NCBI GenBank assembly: GCA_902593285.1
Contig: CACJHW010000002.1
Location: 206,810 to 270,809 of the forward strand
Direction of reading: 5' to 3'
Length of the DNA: 64,000 nt
Source of the DNA: an uncultured Pelagibacteraceae bacterium
GTDB taxonomy: Bacteria; Pseudomonadota; Alphaproteobacteria; Pelagibacterales; Pelagibacteraceae
Below are positions 1-8,677 of this stretch, one piece after another. Every line of letters starts with the position of its first letter. The first letter of the stretch is position 1. Below the pieces are notes generated by a model. The model did not search any database. It worked only from the letters and a program-made list of their open reading frames with translations, and had not been told where the DNA came from. Position numbers and translations under genes: made by a program.

Positions 1-345
1 AATGGTAAAAATTATCTCATTGGATCAAATGGTAAATTAACCCTAATTGACTCTGGTTACAATCAATTACCTTATATTTTTGGTAAACCTAACGTTCAAG
101 AATTTTTAAAATTTAAAAAAATTATTGATAGGTCTAAATTTTCATATAATGAAATAAAAAATATATATTTTTTTTCATCAAAAAGATGGGACTTAAAGTT
201 TCATGACAATATTTTATTAAAATTACCAAATAGTTTAACACAAGAAACTTTGGATAATTTGTATGATTTTTTAGAAAATTATAATGGAAAAAACTTTAAT
301 ATTGTTGATGCAAGATTGGAAAATAAGATTGTTTTAGATGAATAA
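1..345 (+). CDS. ftsQ: Cell division protein FtsQ, C-terminal part (5' end outside window)
   Basis: An open frame runs from base 1 to a TAA at 343-345, giving the last 114 residues. It includes the beta-domain signature in which a glycine-rich strand (IGSNGKLTLID) is followed by a segment around FSSKRWDLKF and LLKLPN, as in alphaproteobacterial FtsQ (normally SGRRWxLRL and LP). FtsQ is a bitopic inner-membrane divisome protein linking early and late division proteins; the transmembrane part would lie upstream of this window. Its stop overlaps the next gene by 8 bases, as expected for ftsQ-ftsA coupling, and lpxC follows shortly after. The identification rests on motif pattern and synteny. Confidence 0.8.
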   Translation, partial: NGKNYLIGSNGKLTLIDSGYNQLPYIFGKPNVQEFLKFKKIIDRSKFSYNEIKNIYFFSSKRWDLKFHDNILLKLPNSLTQETLDNLYDFLENYNGKNFNIVDARLENKIVLDE

Positions 346-1039
346 AGAGAATGAATTACAATGTTACTTAAGTGTTTCTCCAAATAAATATGGAATATAT
401 TTGTTTGATACAAAAAATTTAACAAATTTATATAAAGAGGAAATTATCTTGAATAATGATACGAACTATCAAAATCATGATAAATTAAAAAAATTTCTTG
501 ATGATAATATATTTAAAATTGAAAAATTAAGCGGAAAATTTATAGAAAGTATATATCTTGTACTTGAAGATAAAAAAATTTTTAATCTAGAAATTGGAAT
601 TAAAAAAAAAAATTACAATATTTCAGTCACAAAAGAATATTTAGAAAATTCACTTGTTGAAGTTAAAGATTTATTTAGAGAGAGTTATCATAACCAAGAA
701 ATTCTTCATATGATGATAAATAAATATTTTATGAATGGTGAGCCTTATTCATTATTTGTAGAAAATTTAAAAACTGACAATTTTGGTTTGGAAATTAATT
801 TTAAATCAATTTCAAGAAATACTATTTATGATTTAAATAAAATTTTAGAAAATTATCAAATTAAAATAACAAAATTTCTAGACGGAAGTTATGTTAAAGC
901 TAATTTTTCAAAGGATATAGAGTTAGCAGAAATGTCTTATAAAATTTTGAGTGGCTATAATCAAAATGAAGTTATTTTTGTTCCAAAAAATACTAGAAAA
1001 TTAGCTTTTTTTGAAAAATTTTTTCAACTATTTAGTTAA
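338..1039 (+). CDS. Divergent, shortened FtsA-like protein (SHS2/1C region only)
   Basis: This 233-residue protein sits exactly where ftsA is expected, overlapping ftsQ by 8 bases and preceding lpxC. Residues about 75-200 resemble FtsA subdomain 1C: a stretch KFIESIYLVLEDKK, then LFRESYHNQEILHMMINKYFM (an equivalent of the FtsA ILHxIPxxYxxDG segment), then a region like the VTG-NLxKxxExAGL helix. Normal FtsA has about 400 residues with actin-like ATP-binding subdomains 2A and 2B. Those phosphate and adenosine motifs are not visible here, and the protein ends in a short basic/aromatic tail (RKLAFFEKFFQLF) that could be a membrane-targeting amphipathic helix. I infer a reduced FtsA that can still bind division partners but probably not ATP. 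It could also be an unrelated replacement; similarity is weak. Confidence 0.5.
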   Translation: MNKENELQCYLSVSPNKYGIYLFDTKNLTNLYKEEIILNNDTNYQNHDKLKKFLDDNIFKIEKLSGKFIESIYLVLEDKKIFNLEIGIKKKNYNISVTKEYLENSLVEVKDLFRESYHNQEILHMMINKYFMNGEPYSLFVENLKTDNFGLEINFKSISRNTIYDLNKILENYQIKITKFLDGSYVKANFSKDIELAEMSYKILSGYNQNEVIFVPKNTRKLAFFEKFFQLFS

Positions 1040-1103
1040 AACTGTTTTTTTCAGTAATATTAGGTGTTTTCATAATTTTTGAAAATCAAGTTAAAACTTA
1101 ATT

Positions 1104-2024
1104 GTGTCTTATTTAACTCAAAAAACCATTAAAGAAAATGTTTCCTTTAGTGGAATAGCTCTTCATACTGGTATAAATGTAAATCTATGCATCAAACCTG
1201 CTGAGATTAATCATGGTATAGTTTTTAAAAGAATTGATTTAAAACAGAATAATTTGGTTTATCCAAATTTCATGAATGTAACCAACACATCACTAAACAC
1301 TACTATTGAAAATGAGTTTGGAGCAAAAGTTTCAACTATTGAACATTTAATGGGAGCTTTGTTTGGTTTGGGAATAGATAATGCTTTAATTGAAATTGAT
1401 AATGAGGAAGTTCCAATACTTGATGGATCTGCTATCGAGTTTATAAGAAAAATAAAGTCAGTGGGATTAAATATTAGCAACGCACCCATAAAAATTATTA
1501 AAATAAATAAAGAAGTTAATTATTCCGATGGTAGTAGATATATTTCCATAAAACCTTCTACATTGAGTTTAGATATTGATTTTGAACTTAAATATCAAAA
1601 TGAAATTATAGGAAATCAGAGAAATAAAGTAAAAGTATATGAGGATGACTTAACTGATATTTATAATTCAAGAACTTATTGTTTGTATGAGGATATTGAA
1701 ATGATAAAAAAAAATGGATTAGCAAAGGGTGGAAGTTTAGATAATGCAGTGGTTGTTAAGGGTAAAGATATTTTAAATCCAGAAGGATTAAGAAATAAGA
1801 AAGAATTTGTGAATCATAAAATATTAGATTGCATTGGAGATCTGTATACATGTGGATACAGATTAGTAGCGAGCATCAAGTGTTCACAAGGCGGTCATTA
1901 TCTAACTAATCAATTATTAAGAAATATTTTTAAGCATAAAGAAAATTTTTCAATTTTAGAAATTAAAGAAAAAAATCTTCCCCAAACGCTCATAAATAAA
2001 AGTCTTCTAAAAGAAATTGCTTAG
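1104..2024 (+). CDS. lpxC: UDP-3-O-acyl-N-acetylglucosamine deacetylase LpxC
   Basis: LpxC is the zinc deacetylase that commits UDP-acyl-GlcNAc to lipid A synthesis in the cytoplasm. The 306-residue length is normal. The family signatures are present: HTG at 21-23, STIEHLMGALFGLGID with zinc ligand His81, SRTYCLYEDIE near 189, GLAKGGSLDNAVV near 205, and NHKILDCIGD with zinc ligands His238 and Asp242. The probable catalytic His is His265 in QGGHY. The start is GTG at 1104: an in-frame stop at 1092-1094 leaves no ATG upstream. It lies in the usual alphaproteobacterial place between division genes and bamD, but without ftsZ ahead of it. Confidence 0.96.
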   Translation: MSYLTQKTIKENVSFSGIALHTGINVNLCIKPAEINHGIVFKRIDLKQNNLVYPNFMNVTNTSLNTTIENEFGAKVSTIEHLMGALFGLGIDNALIEIDNEEVPILDGSAIEFIRKIKSVGLNISNAPIKIIKINKEVNYSDGSRYISIKPSTLSLDIDFELKYQNEIIGNQRNKVKVYEDDLTDIYNSRTYCLYEDIEMIKKNGLAKGGSLDNAVVVKGKDILNPEGLRNKKEFVNHKILDCIGDLYTCGYRLVASIKCSQGGHYLTNQLLRNIFKHKENFSILEIKEKNLPQTLINKSLLKEIA

Positions 2025-2070
2025 TTAAAGATAGCTTTAAAATATTGCTTCAATTAAGTATAAACTAATT

Positions 2071-2910
2071 ATGAAAATTTTAAGGTTTTTTATAATCATA
2101 CTTGTAAGTTCATATTTAATTTCGTGTTCGAAAAATAATACAAAGGTATCTGAAATAAATGAAAAAAGTTTAGATCTTCAGGTATTAGAGGCATACAAAG
2201 AAGGGAAAGAGTCTTTAGAATTAGGTGATGTACTTTATGCAGCAAAAAAATTTAATGAAGCTGAAATTTTATATCCTCAGTCTGAGTGGGCACCTAGATC
2301 CGCTTTAATGGCAGCATACTCATACTATCTCCAAGATTATTATATAGATGCAGAAGCAGAATTGCTAAGATTTCTAAAAATTTATCCAAAAAGTAAAAAT
2401 CAAGATTATGCAAATTATTTGTTAGCAATTACTTATTTTGAACAAATAGTAGATGAAAAAAAGGATTTACAATCAATTATTAATGCAAAAAAATATTTTG
2501 AAATAGTTATTAATAATTATCCAAGTACAAATTATGCCCTAGATTCAGAATTTAAACTTGATCTAATAAATGACATTTTAGCCTCAAAAGAAATGTATGT
2601 TGGTAGATATTATTTTGAAAGAAAAAAATGGATTGCCGCTATAAATAGATTTAAAAAAATAATCGATGATTATGATACTACAATTTATGTCGAGGAGGCT
2701 CTTCATAGACTTGTTGAAGTTCATTATACGATAGGACTTGAGGACGAAGCTCAAAAATATGCTCAAGTTCTAGGTTATAATTATGAGTCCTCACAATGGT
2801 ATGAAAACTCATATAGTGTTTTTAATAAAAAATATAAAAAAAAGAGAGAAGGTAAGAAAAAACAGTTCTTTTTGAAAAAAGTAAAATCTCTTTTTGATCA
2901 AGATGAATAA
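2071..2910 (+). CDS. bamD: Outer membrane assembly lipoprotein BamD
   Basis: BamD is an essential lipoprotein of the BAM complex that inserts beta-barrel proteins into the outer membrane. The N-terminus is a lipoprotein signal peptide with lipobox LISC (Cys19). It is followed by TPR-like helices: YKEGKESLELGDVLYAAKKF, then a typical BamD segment with YPQSEWAPRSALMAAYSYY, LLRFLKIYPKS and YANYLLAITYFEQI. The length of 279 residues fits the family (240-290). It sits between lpxC and ligA, and its stop codon overlaps the ligA start by 8 bases, suggesting translational coupling. In many Alphaproteobacteria recN lies between bamD and ligA; here it is absent. Confidence 0.93.
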   Translation: MKILRFFIIILVSSYLISCSKNNTKVSEINEKSLDLQVLEAYKEGKESLELGDVLYAAKKFNEAEILYPQSEWAPRSALMAAYSYYLQDYYIDAEAELLRFLKIYPKSKNQDYANYLLAITYFEQIVDEKKDLQSIINAKKYFEIVINNYPSTNYALDSEFKLDLINDILASKEMYVGRYYFERKKWIAAINRFKKIIDDYDTTIYVEEALHRLVEVHYTIGLEDEAQKYAQVLGYNYESSQWYENSYSVFNKKYKKKREGKKKQFFLKKVKSLFDQDE

Positions 2911-4933
2911 AAGTAAAATACGAGAACTCTACAATCAAAAGATAAAATTAATTAAAAAATTTAATAAATTTTATTATGATAAAAATAAATCAATTATATC
3001 TGACGGTAAATATGATGAATTAAAAAAAGAGATAATTTTTTTAGAAAGTAAATATAATTTTTTAAAATCTAAAAGTTCTCCATCTGAAAATGTAGGATAT
3101 AAACCCTCTAAAAATTTTAAAAAATTACCTCATAAAGCTCCAATGCTCTCTCTCGCGAATGCATTTACCGAGGAGGATCTAATAAATTTTGAAAAGAAAA
3201 TATTTAATTTCTTATCTTTAGAGCATGATCATCAAATTCTTTATAGCGCTGAACCAAAAATAGATGGAATATCAGCATCAATTACCTATAAAAATTCTCA
3301 GCTTTTTAAAGGTTTGTCCAGAGGAGACGGCAAAGAAGGGGAGGACATTACTATGAATTTGGCTACGATTAATGATATTCCAAAAAAAATATTATCAAAA
3401 GATTTTCCTGAGGAAATAGATATTAGAGGGGAAGTTTTTATCACAAATAGTGATTTTGTAAATTTGAGAGAAAAATTTGCAAATCCAAGAAATGCAGCAT
3501 CAGGATCTTTAAGACAAAAAAACCCTAACGATACAAAGAAAATACCCTTAAAGTTTATTGCTTACGCTTATGGCTTTGAAAAAGGTTTGAAAATTGAAAA
3601 ACAATCTGATTTTTTAAAAAAACTTAGCGAGTGGGGATTTAAAACAAATCCTCTTAACAAATCAATTAGTGGAATTAAAAATTTGTTTAAAAACTATAAT
3701 GAAATAGAAAAAAAAAGAGCTAATTTAGATTTTGATATAGATGGAATAGTTTACAAAGTTAATGATTTTGCAACACAAAAAAGATTAGGAAATGTTGCTA
3801 ATGCTCCTAGGTGGGCCATTGCTCACAAATTTTCATCTAATAAAGCTATTTCTAAAATTTTAGAGATAGAGATTCAAGTGGGAAGAACTGGCGCCCTAAC
3901 GCCAGTTGCAAAGATAAAGCCAATTAATATTGGTGGAGTTGTAGTTTCAAATGCAACATTGCATAATGAAGATGAAATCAATAGAAAAGATATCAGAGTA
4001 GGTGATACAGCTGTTATAGAGAGAGCAGGAGATGTCATCCCGCACATACTTTCTATAGATACAAAAAAAAGATTAAAAAATTCCAAAAAATTTATTTTTC
4101 CAGAAAATTGTCCTTCCTGCGGATCAAAAACAATCAAAGAATTTAACAAGATAACAAAAAAAGTTGATGCAGTTAGGAGATGTTCTAGCGAAGATTATTA
4201 TTGTGATAAAATATCGATTGAAAAATTAAAACATTTTGTTTCAAAAGAGGCTTTTAATATAGACGGTTTTGGAAAAAAAATAGTGGAAAATTTTTGGAAA
4301 CTAAAATTTATAAAATATCCTCAGGATATATTTAAATTAGATTATTCAAAAATTGAGAAACTAGATGGCTGGGGTCAATTATCCGTTAAAAATTTAATAT
4401 ATTCAATTAATCAAAAAAAAAATATTTCTTTAGAAAGATTAATTTACTCGTTAGGAATTAGACATATAGGATTAGAGAATGCAAAACTGTTGTCAAAACA
4501 TTTTACATCATTTTCAAAATTTAAAAATTTATCTGTGCAAAGTGATTACGAAGATTTGTTAAACATTGATGGTATTGGTGAAACACAAGTAAATTCTATT
4601 AAAAGTTTTTTTTCAAATAAAACTAACATAAGAGTTTTAAATGAATTAGAAAAAGTTTTAGTAGTTAAAAATGCTATTCAAAATTCTGATGATGGTTTAT
4701 TAAAAAATAAAACCTTTTTAGTTACTGGAAAATTAAATGGTATTAGTAGAGCAGAATTAAAATCCTTGATTGAAGAAAATTCGGGCAAAATAGTTAGCGG
4801 TGTCTCTAAGAAATTAAATTATTTAATAATTGGAGACAAGCCAACCAAAAAGAAAATAGAAAATGCTAAACAGTTAAGAATAAATGTTATAGATCAAGCT
4901 GAATTTATGAGAATGCTAAATAAAACTAGCTAA
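2903..4933 (+). CDS. ligA: NAD-dependent DNA ligase LigA
   Basis: LigA seals nicks during replication and repair, using NAD+. From the ATG at 2903 the protein has 676 residues, a normal length. Visible domains are the Ia and adenylation domain with the adenylated lysine in KIDG (Lys119) followed by LSRGDGKEGED, then PRNAASGSLRQ and VGRTGALTPVA of the OB fold. A four-cysteine zinc finger follows (CPSCGSK ... RRCSSEDYYC), then helix-hairpin-helix repeats (LGIRHIG, DGIGETQVNSI) and a C-terminal BRCT domain (LVTGKLNGISRAEL). A TTG at 2894 would add three residues, but the ATG is the better start. The 3' end overlaps the opposing pepP gene by 18 bases. Confidence 0.97.
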   Translation: MNKSKIRELYNQKIKLIKKFNKFYYDKNKSIISDGKYDELKKEIIFLESKYNFLKSKSSPSENVGYKPSKNFKKLPHKAPMLSLANAFTEEDLINFEKKIFNFLSLEHDHQILYSAEPKIDGISASITYKNSQLFKGLSRGDGKEGEDITMNLATINDIPKKILSKDFPEEIDIRGEVFITNSDFVNLREKFANPRNAASGSLRQKNPNDTKKIPLKFIAYAYGFEKGLKIEKQSDFLKKLSEWGFKTNPLNKSISGIKNLFKNYNEIEKKRANLDFDIDGIVYKVNDFATQKRLGNVANAPRWAIAHKFSSNKAISKILEIEIQVGRTGALTPVAKIKPINIGGVVVSNATLHNEDEINRKDIRVGDTAVIERAGDVIPHILSIDTKKRLKNSKKFIFPENCPSCGSKTIKEFNKITKKVDAVRRCSSEDYYCDKISIEKLKHFVSKEAFNIDGFGKKIVENFWKLKFIKYPQDIFKLDYSKIEKLDGWGQLSVKNLIYSINQKKNISLERLIYSLGIRHIGLENAKLLSKHFTSFSKFKNLSVQSDYEDLLNIDGIGETQVNSIKSFFSNKTNIRVLNELEKVLVVKNAIQNSDDGLLKNKTFLVTGKLNGISRAELKSLIEENSGKIVSGVSKKLNYLIIGDKPTKKKIENAKQLRINVIDQAEFMRMLNKTS

Positions 4934-6610
4934 CCATTTTTTCTCATTTGGATTTAAATATTTTGATATCTTTGAATAAACTTCTAAATGATATTTAAAT
5001 AGATAGTTTTTTTCATTAACTGTTAATAAATTAAAATTGATTAAATCTTTTTCTATTGGTGCCATAGTAAAATTTTGGAATGATAATTTTTTATTTACCT
5101 TTTTTACATAAACTAAATTTTCAATCCTAATTCCATATTCATTAGTTTTATAATAACCAGGTTCATTACTTAATATCATGCCTTCTCTTATTTTTACTGC
5201 GTTTATTTTTGTAATTGATTGAGGTCCTTCATGAACATTAAGAAAAAAACCAACACCATGTCCAGTACCATGTGCATAATCTAAGTTACTTTCATTTAAA
5301 AATTTTCTCGCTCTTTTATCAATTTTTTTACCAATATCATCTTTACTTATGTTAGTTGTAGCTACAGCAATATGACCTTTTAAAACTTTAGTGAAAATAT
5401 TTTTAATTTTTTGTTTTTGTTTTGAAAAACAAATTGTTCTTGTAACGTCGGTCGTACCATATTTATATTGCCCACCAGAGTCGCAAAGCAAAATATCTTT
5501 TTTATTAATAGTTCTGCAATTTCCTTTTTTAGCACGGTAATGTACAATAGCACCATTTTTACCTGAACCTGCAATTGTATCAAAACTAGGATAAAGAAAG
5601 TTCTTATTTAATTTTCTAAAATTTTCTAATTTCTTAGCAGCCTCAACTTCAGTAATTTTTTTTTTATTAATTTTTTTTATCCAGAATAAAAATTTTGTTA
5701 ATGCCACCCCATCAGAGATATGAGCATTTGTCATATTCTTAATTTCAGTTTTATTTTTAATTGCCTTTAAAAGATAAGTAGGATCTTCTCTATTTATAAT
5801 TTTGAATTTTGATTTAATTAAATTTTCATAAAATATTGAACAAGATTTATCATCTACAATAAAGTTTTTTCCTTTAAGATGTAGTATTTTACTTGGTAAA
5901 TAATTTACATCTAAAAATTCTTCTTTCTTAATAATTTTATTTTTTAATAATTGCTTACACTTTTTAAGATTACTTATAAGTAGTATTTTTTTTGATTTAC
6001 TTACTATCAATCTCGAATTGGGAATTGGACTGTTGGGGCCATCTCCACCCCTTATATTTAAAGTCCACGCAACATTTTCTGGTGCACTAATAAAAATATA
6101 ATCACATTTATTTTTTTTTAAGTATTTAGTTATTTTATTTAATTTAGAATTTATACTTTCACCAACAATATTTTTGTCTAACGAAAAAAATGGGATTGAA
6201 GAATGTTCCCTCTGTTTTTTGATATCATCAATGAGATTTTTTTCGACATATTTGATATTATTGTGTTTTAAAAAATAATTTTTAATTTGAGTATTTGTAA
6301 ATAACTTTGGATCTATTCCAAGTGTAAGATTTTTAAACAAACTACAATTTATTAGTTTTTCAAATCCATAAATTTTAAAATTTTTTCCACTCTCGATTTT
6401 ACTTTGAATTGTATATCTTCCATCAGTAAACAAATAATTTTTCTTTTTAAGAATTATGGCTAAACCAGCGGATCCACTAAAGTTTGAGATTACTTCTAAT
6501 CGATTTAATTTTGAATATTCTGTAAAATAATCGTCATTTTTTGGAATTACATATCCATCAATTTTATATTTCTTAAATTTACTTCTTAATTCTTTTATGT
6601 AATTTTTCAT
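4916..6610 (-). CDS. pepP: Xaa-Pro aminopeptidase, M24B family
   Basis: This cytoplasmic metallopeptidase removes an N-terminal residue ahead of proline. It has 564 residues with two creatinase-type N-terminal domains and a C-terminal pita-bread catalytic domain. All five metal ligands can be seen: Asp377 (CDSGGQY), Asp388 (TTDVTRT), His451 (GTGHGVG), Glu483 (NEPGYY) and Glu497 (GIRIENLV). The long form matches the alphaproteobacterial and eukaryotic APP-type enzymes rather than the shorter E. coli PepP, so the symbol is approximate. Its start overlaps the uvrD stop by 4 bases on the same strand (ATGA), implying co-translation. Its 3' end runs into ligA on the other strand. Confidence 0.9.
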   Translation of the reverse strand: MKNYIKELRSKFKKYKIDGYVIPKNDDYFTEYSKLNRLEVISNFSGSAGLAIILKKKNYLFTDGRYTIQSKIESGKNFKIYGFEKLINCSLFKNLTLGIDPKLFTNTQIKNYFLKHNNIKYVEKNLIDDIKKQREHSSIPFFSLDKNIVGESINSKLNKITKYLKKNKCDYIFISAPENVAWTLNIRGGDGPNSPIPNSRLIVSKSKKILLISNLKKCKQLLKNKIIKKEEFLDVNYLPSKILHLKGKNFIVDDKSCSIFYENLIKSKFKIINREDPTYLLKAIKNKTEIKNMTNAHISDGVALTKFLFWIKKINKKKITEVEAAKKLENFRKLNKNFLYPSFDTIAGSGKNGAIVHYRAKKGNCRTINKKDILLCDSGGQYKYGTTDVTRTICFSKQKQKIKNIFTKVLKGHIAVATTNISKDDIGKKIDKRARKFLNESNLDYAHGTGHGVGFFLNVHEGPQSITKINAVKIREGMILSNEPGYYKTNEYGIRIENLVYVKKVNKKLSFQNFTMAPIEKDLINFNLLTVNEKNYLFKYHLEVYSKISKYLNPNEKKWLASFI

Positions 6611-8643
6611 TTAATTCTCTTTTGATATCTTATCCAGCCGGGACTTCTTGTACCTTCCTCAATTTCAAAATCTTGATTAAACTCAAAATCTTCCTCATCA
6701 TTTGTTTCTTCATCAAAAAAAGAATTTTTTTCAACGTTTTTTTCAGGTAATTCATCTATAAACCTTGAGGCCATACTGTCTATCCAGTCTCCTTGATAAA
6801 ACCTATTCATAGAAAAAGATATTATAGCTTTTTTCTTCGCTCTAGTAATTCCTACATAAGCCAAGCGTCTTTCTTCCTCTAGTCCATTTTGTCCTTTTTC
6901 TTCAATAGATTTTTGATGTGGAAATAAACCTTCTTCCCAGCCTGGTAAGAAAACAACATCAAATTCCAAACCTTTTGCAGCGTGCATTGTCATCATGTTA
7001 ATTTTTTCGCCATCCCATTCTTGATCTACTGAGGTTGCTAAAGACACATGTTCTAAAAAACTCTCTAAATTATCAAATTCTTTCATAGCGCTTAATAACT
7101 CTTTAATATTTTCTAATCTATTTTCGTTATCAATATCTTTTTTATTTTTCAACATTGCTGAATATCCAGACTCATCTAGAACAATTTGTAATAATTTGAT
7201 GTGATTTGATTTTTTTATTATCAAATCATTTCTCCACTTAGATAAAGAATTTATAAATAAATTTAAACCAATTTTAGCTTTTGGTTTTATTAAATTATTT
7301 TCAAGCATTTTGATTGATGCTCTTTCTAAATTTAAATTATTTTGTTTTGCAAATTCATGAATATTTTTTAAAGTAGTATCACCGATTGATCTTTTTGGGT
7401 TATTTACAATTCTTTCAAAAGCAAGATCATCTTTATCTTGGTAAATTAATCTAAGATAAGCTACACAGTCTTTTATTTCAGCTCTTTCATAAAATTTTGT
7501 TCCACCTAAAATCCTATAAGGCATTCCAATTTTAAGGAAACGTTCTTCAAACTCACGAGTTTGAAAAATAGCTCTTACAAGGATCGCGATGTTATTATAA
7601 GAAAAATCTTTTTTGATATTTTTTTCTATTTCATCTGAAATTCCAACTGCTTCATCTTTTCCATTTTTAAAGCAGTTTAATTTAACCAAATCACCCTCAT
7701 CCATATTAGTAATTAATGTTTTACCAACTCTATTTTGATTATTAGAAATAAGATTTGAGGCTACAGATAAAATATTCTGAGATGATCTATAATTTTGTTC
7801 TAATCTTATTACTTTAGTATTTTCATAAACTTGATCAAATTCTAAAAAATTTTTTATTTCTGCACCTCTCCAACTGTAAATCGATTGATCATCATCTCCA
7901 ACACAGCAAATATTTTTGTTTTTTTCTGATAGAAGATTAAGCCATTTACTTTGTATAAAATTTGTATCTTGATATTCATCTACAAGAATATATTTAAAAT
8001 TTTTTGAATATATTTCTCTAATATCAGAGTTGAATTCTAAAATTTTTACAGTGTGTAAGATAAGGTCACCAAAGTCACAAGAGTTTAGATCAATCAATTT
8101 TTGTTGATAAATTTTATAAAGTGGAAGAATTGTTCTTTCGTAAAGATCTTTTTTGTCTATTACTACTTCATTAGGATAAAATCCTTTATTTTTCCAACGA
8201 TCAATTATTGCTAATATAAATCTTGGAGATAATTGTTTGATGTCAATATTTTCAGCTTTACAAATGTTCTTGATAAGTCTTATCTGATCATCAGTATCCA
8301 CAATAGTAAAATTAGAATTAAGATTTGCAGCAGATGCATGTTTTCTTAATAATTTTGCACAAATTGAATGAAAAGTGCCAAGCCAAGAAAGCCCAACAGC
8401 TGCAGAGCCAAGTATTTTGCTAACTCTGTTTTGCATTTCTTTAGCAGCTTTATTAGTAAACGTGACTGCTAAGATTTGATTTGGGAATGCTTTTTTTTCT
8501 TTAATAATATTGGCAATTCTAGAGGTTAAAACTTTTGTTTTGCCAGATCCAGCTCCAGCAACGATTAAAAGAGGACCATCTAGATGCAGAACAGCTTCTT
8601 TTTGTGCATCATTTAAATTTTTTAAATAATCTTTGTTTATCAT
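6607..8643 (-). CDS. uvrD: DNA helicase UvrD/PcrA (superfamily 1A)
   Basis: This is an ATP-dependent 3'-5' helicase acting in nucleotide excision and mismatch repair. The 678-residue protein carries the SF1 motifs in order: Q motif (LNDAQKEAV), Walker A AGAGSGKT (30-37), TFTNKAAKEM, Walker B ILVDEYQDTN, GDDDQSIYSWRGA (motif III), LEQNYRSS (motif IV), TMHAAKGLEFDVVFLPG (motif V) and YVGITRAKK (motif VI). The C-terminal tail is acidic and shorter than in E. coli UvrD. It is followed without a gap by pepP. No SOS-type operator is evident in the 34-base gap to the divergent AsmA-like gene. Confidence 0.95.
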   Translation of the reverse strand: MINKDYLKNLNDAQKEAVLHLDGPLLIVAGAGSGKTKVLTSRIANIIKEKKAFPNQILAVTFTNKAAKEMQNRVSKILGSAAVGLSWLGTFHSICAKLLRKHASAANLNSNFTIVDTDDQIRLIKNICKAENIDIKQLSPRFILAIIDRWKNKGFYPNEVVIDKKDLYERTILPLYKIYQQKLIDLNSCDFGDLILHTVKILEFNSDIREIYSKNFKYILVDEYQDTNFIQSKWLNLLSEKNKNICCVGDDDQSIYSWRGAEIKNFLEFDQVYENTKVIRLEQNYRSSQNILSVASNLISNNQNRVGKTLITNMDEGDLVKLNCFKNGKDEAVGISDEIEKNIKKDFSYNNIAILVRAIFQTREFEERFLKIGMPYRILGGTKFYERAEIKDCVAYLRLIYQDKDDLAFERIVNNPKRSIGDTTLKNIHEFAKQNNLNLERASIKMLENNLIKPKAKIGLNLFINSLSKWRNDLIIKKSNHIKLLQIVLDESGYSAMLKNKKDIDNENRLENIKELLSAMKEFDNLESFLEHVSLATSVDQEWDGEKINMMTMHAAKGLEFDVVFLPGWEEGLFPHQKSIEEKGQNGLEEERRLAYVGITRAKKKAIISFSMNRFYQGDWIDSMASRFIDELPEKNVEKNSFFDEETNDEEDFEFNQDFEIEEGTRSPGWIRYQKRIK

Positions 8644-8677
8644 TTAAAATAATACTTTATAAGCTTTCCTGATTGAC

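Noticed and set aside
2894..2902. TTG start three codons upstream of the ligA ATG
   Set aside because: The ATG at 2903 gives the expected family N-terminus and the usual 8-base overlap with bamD.
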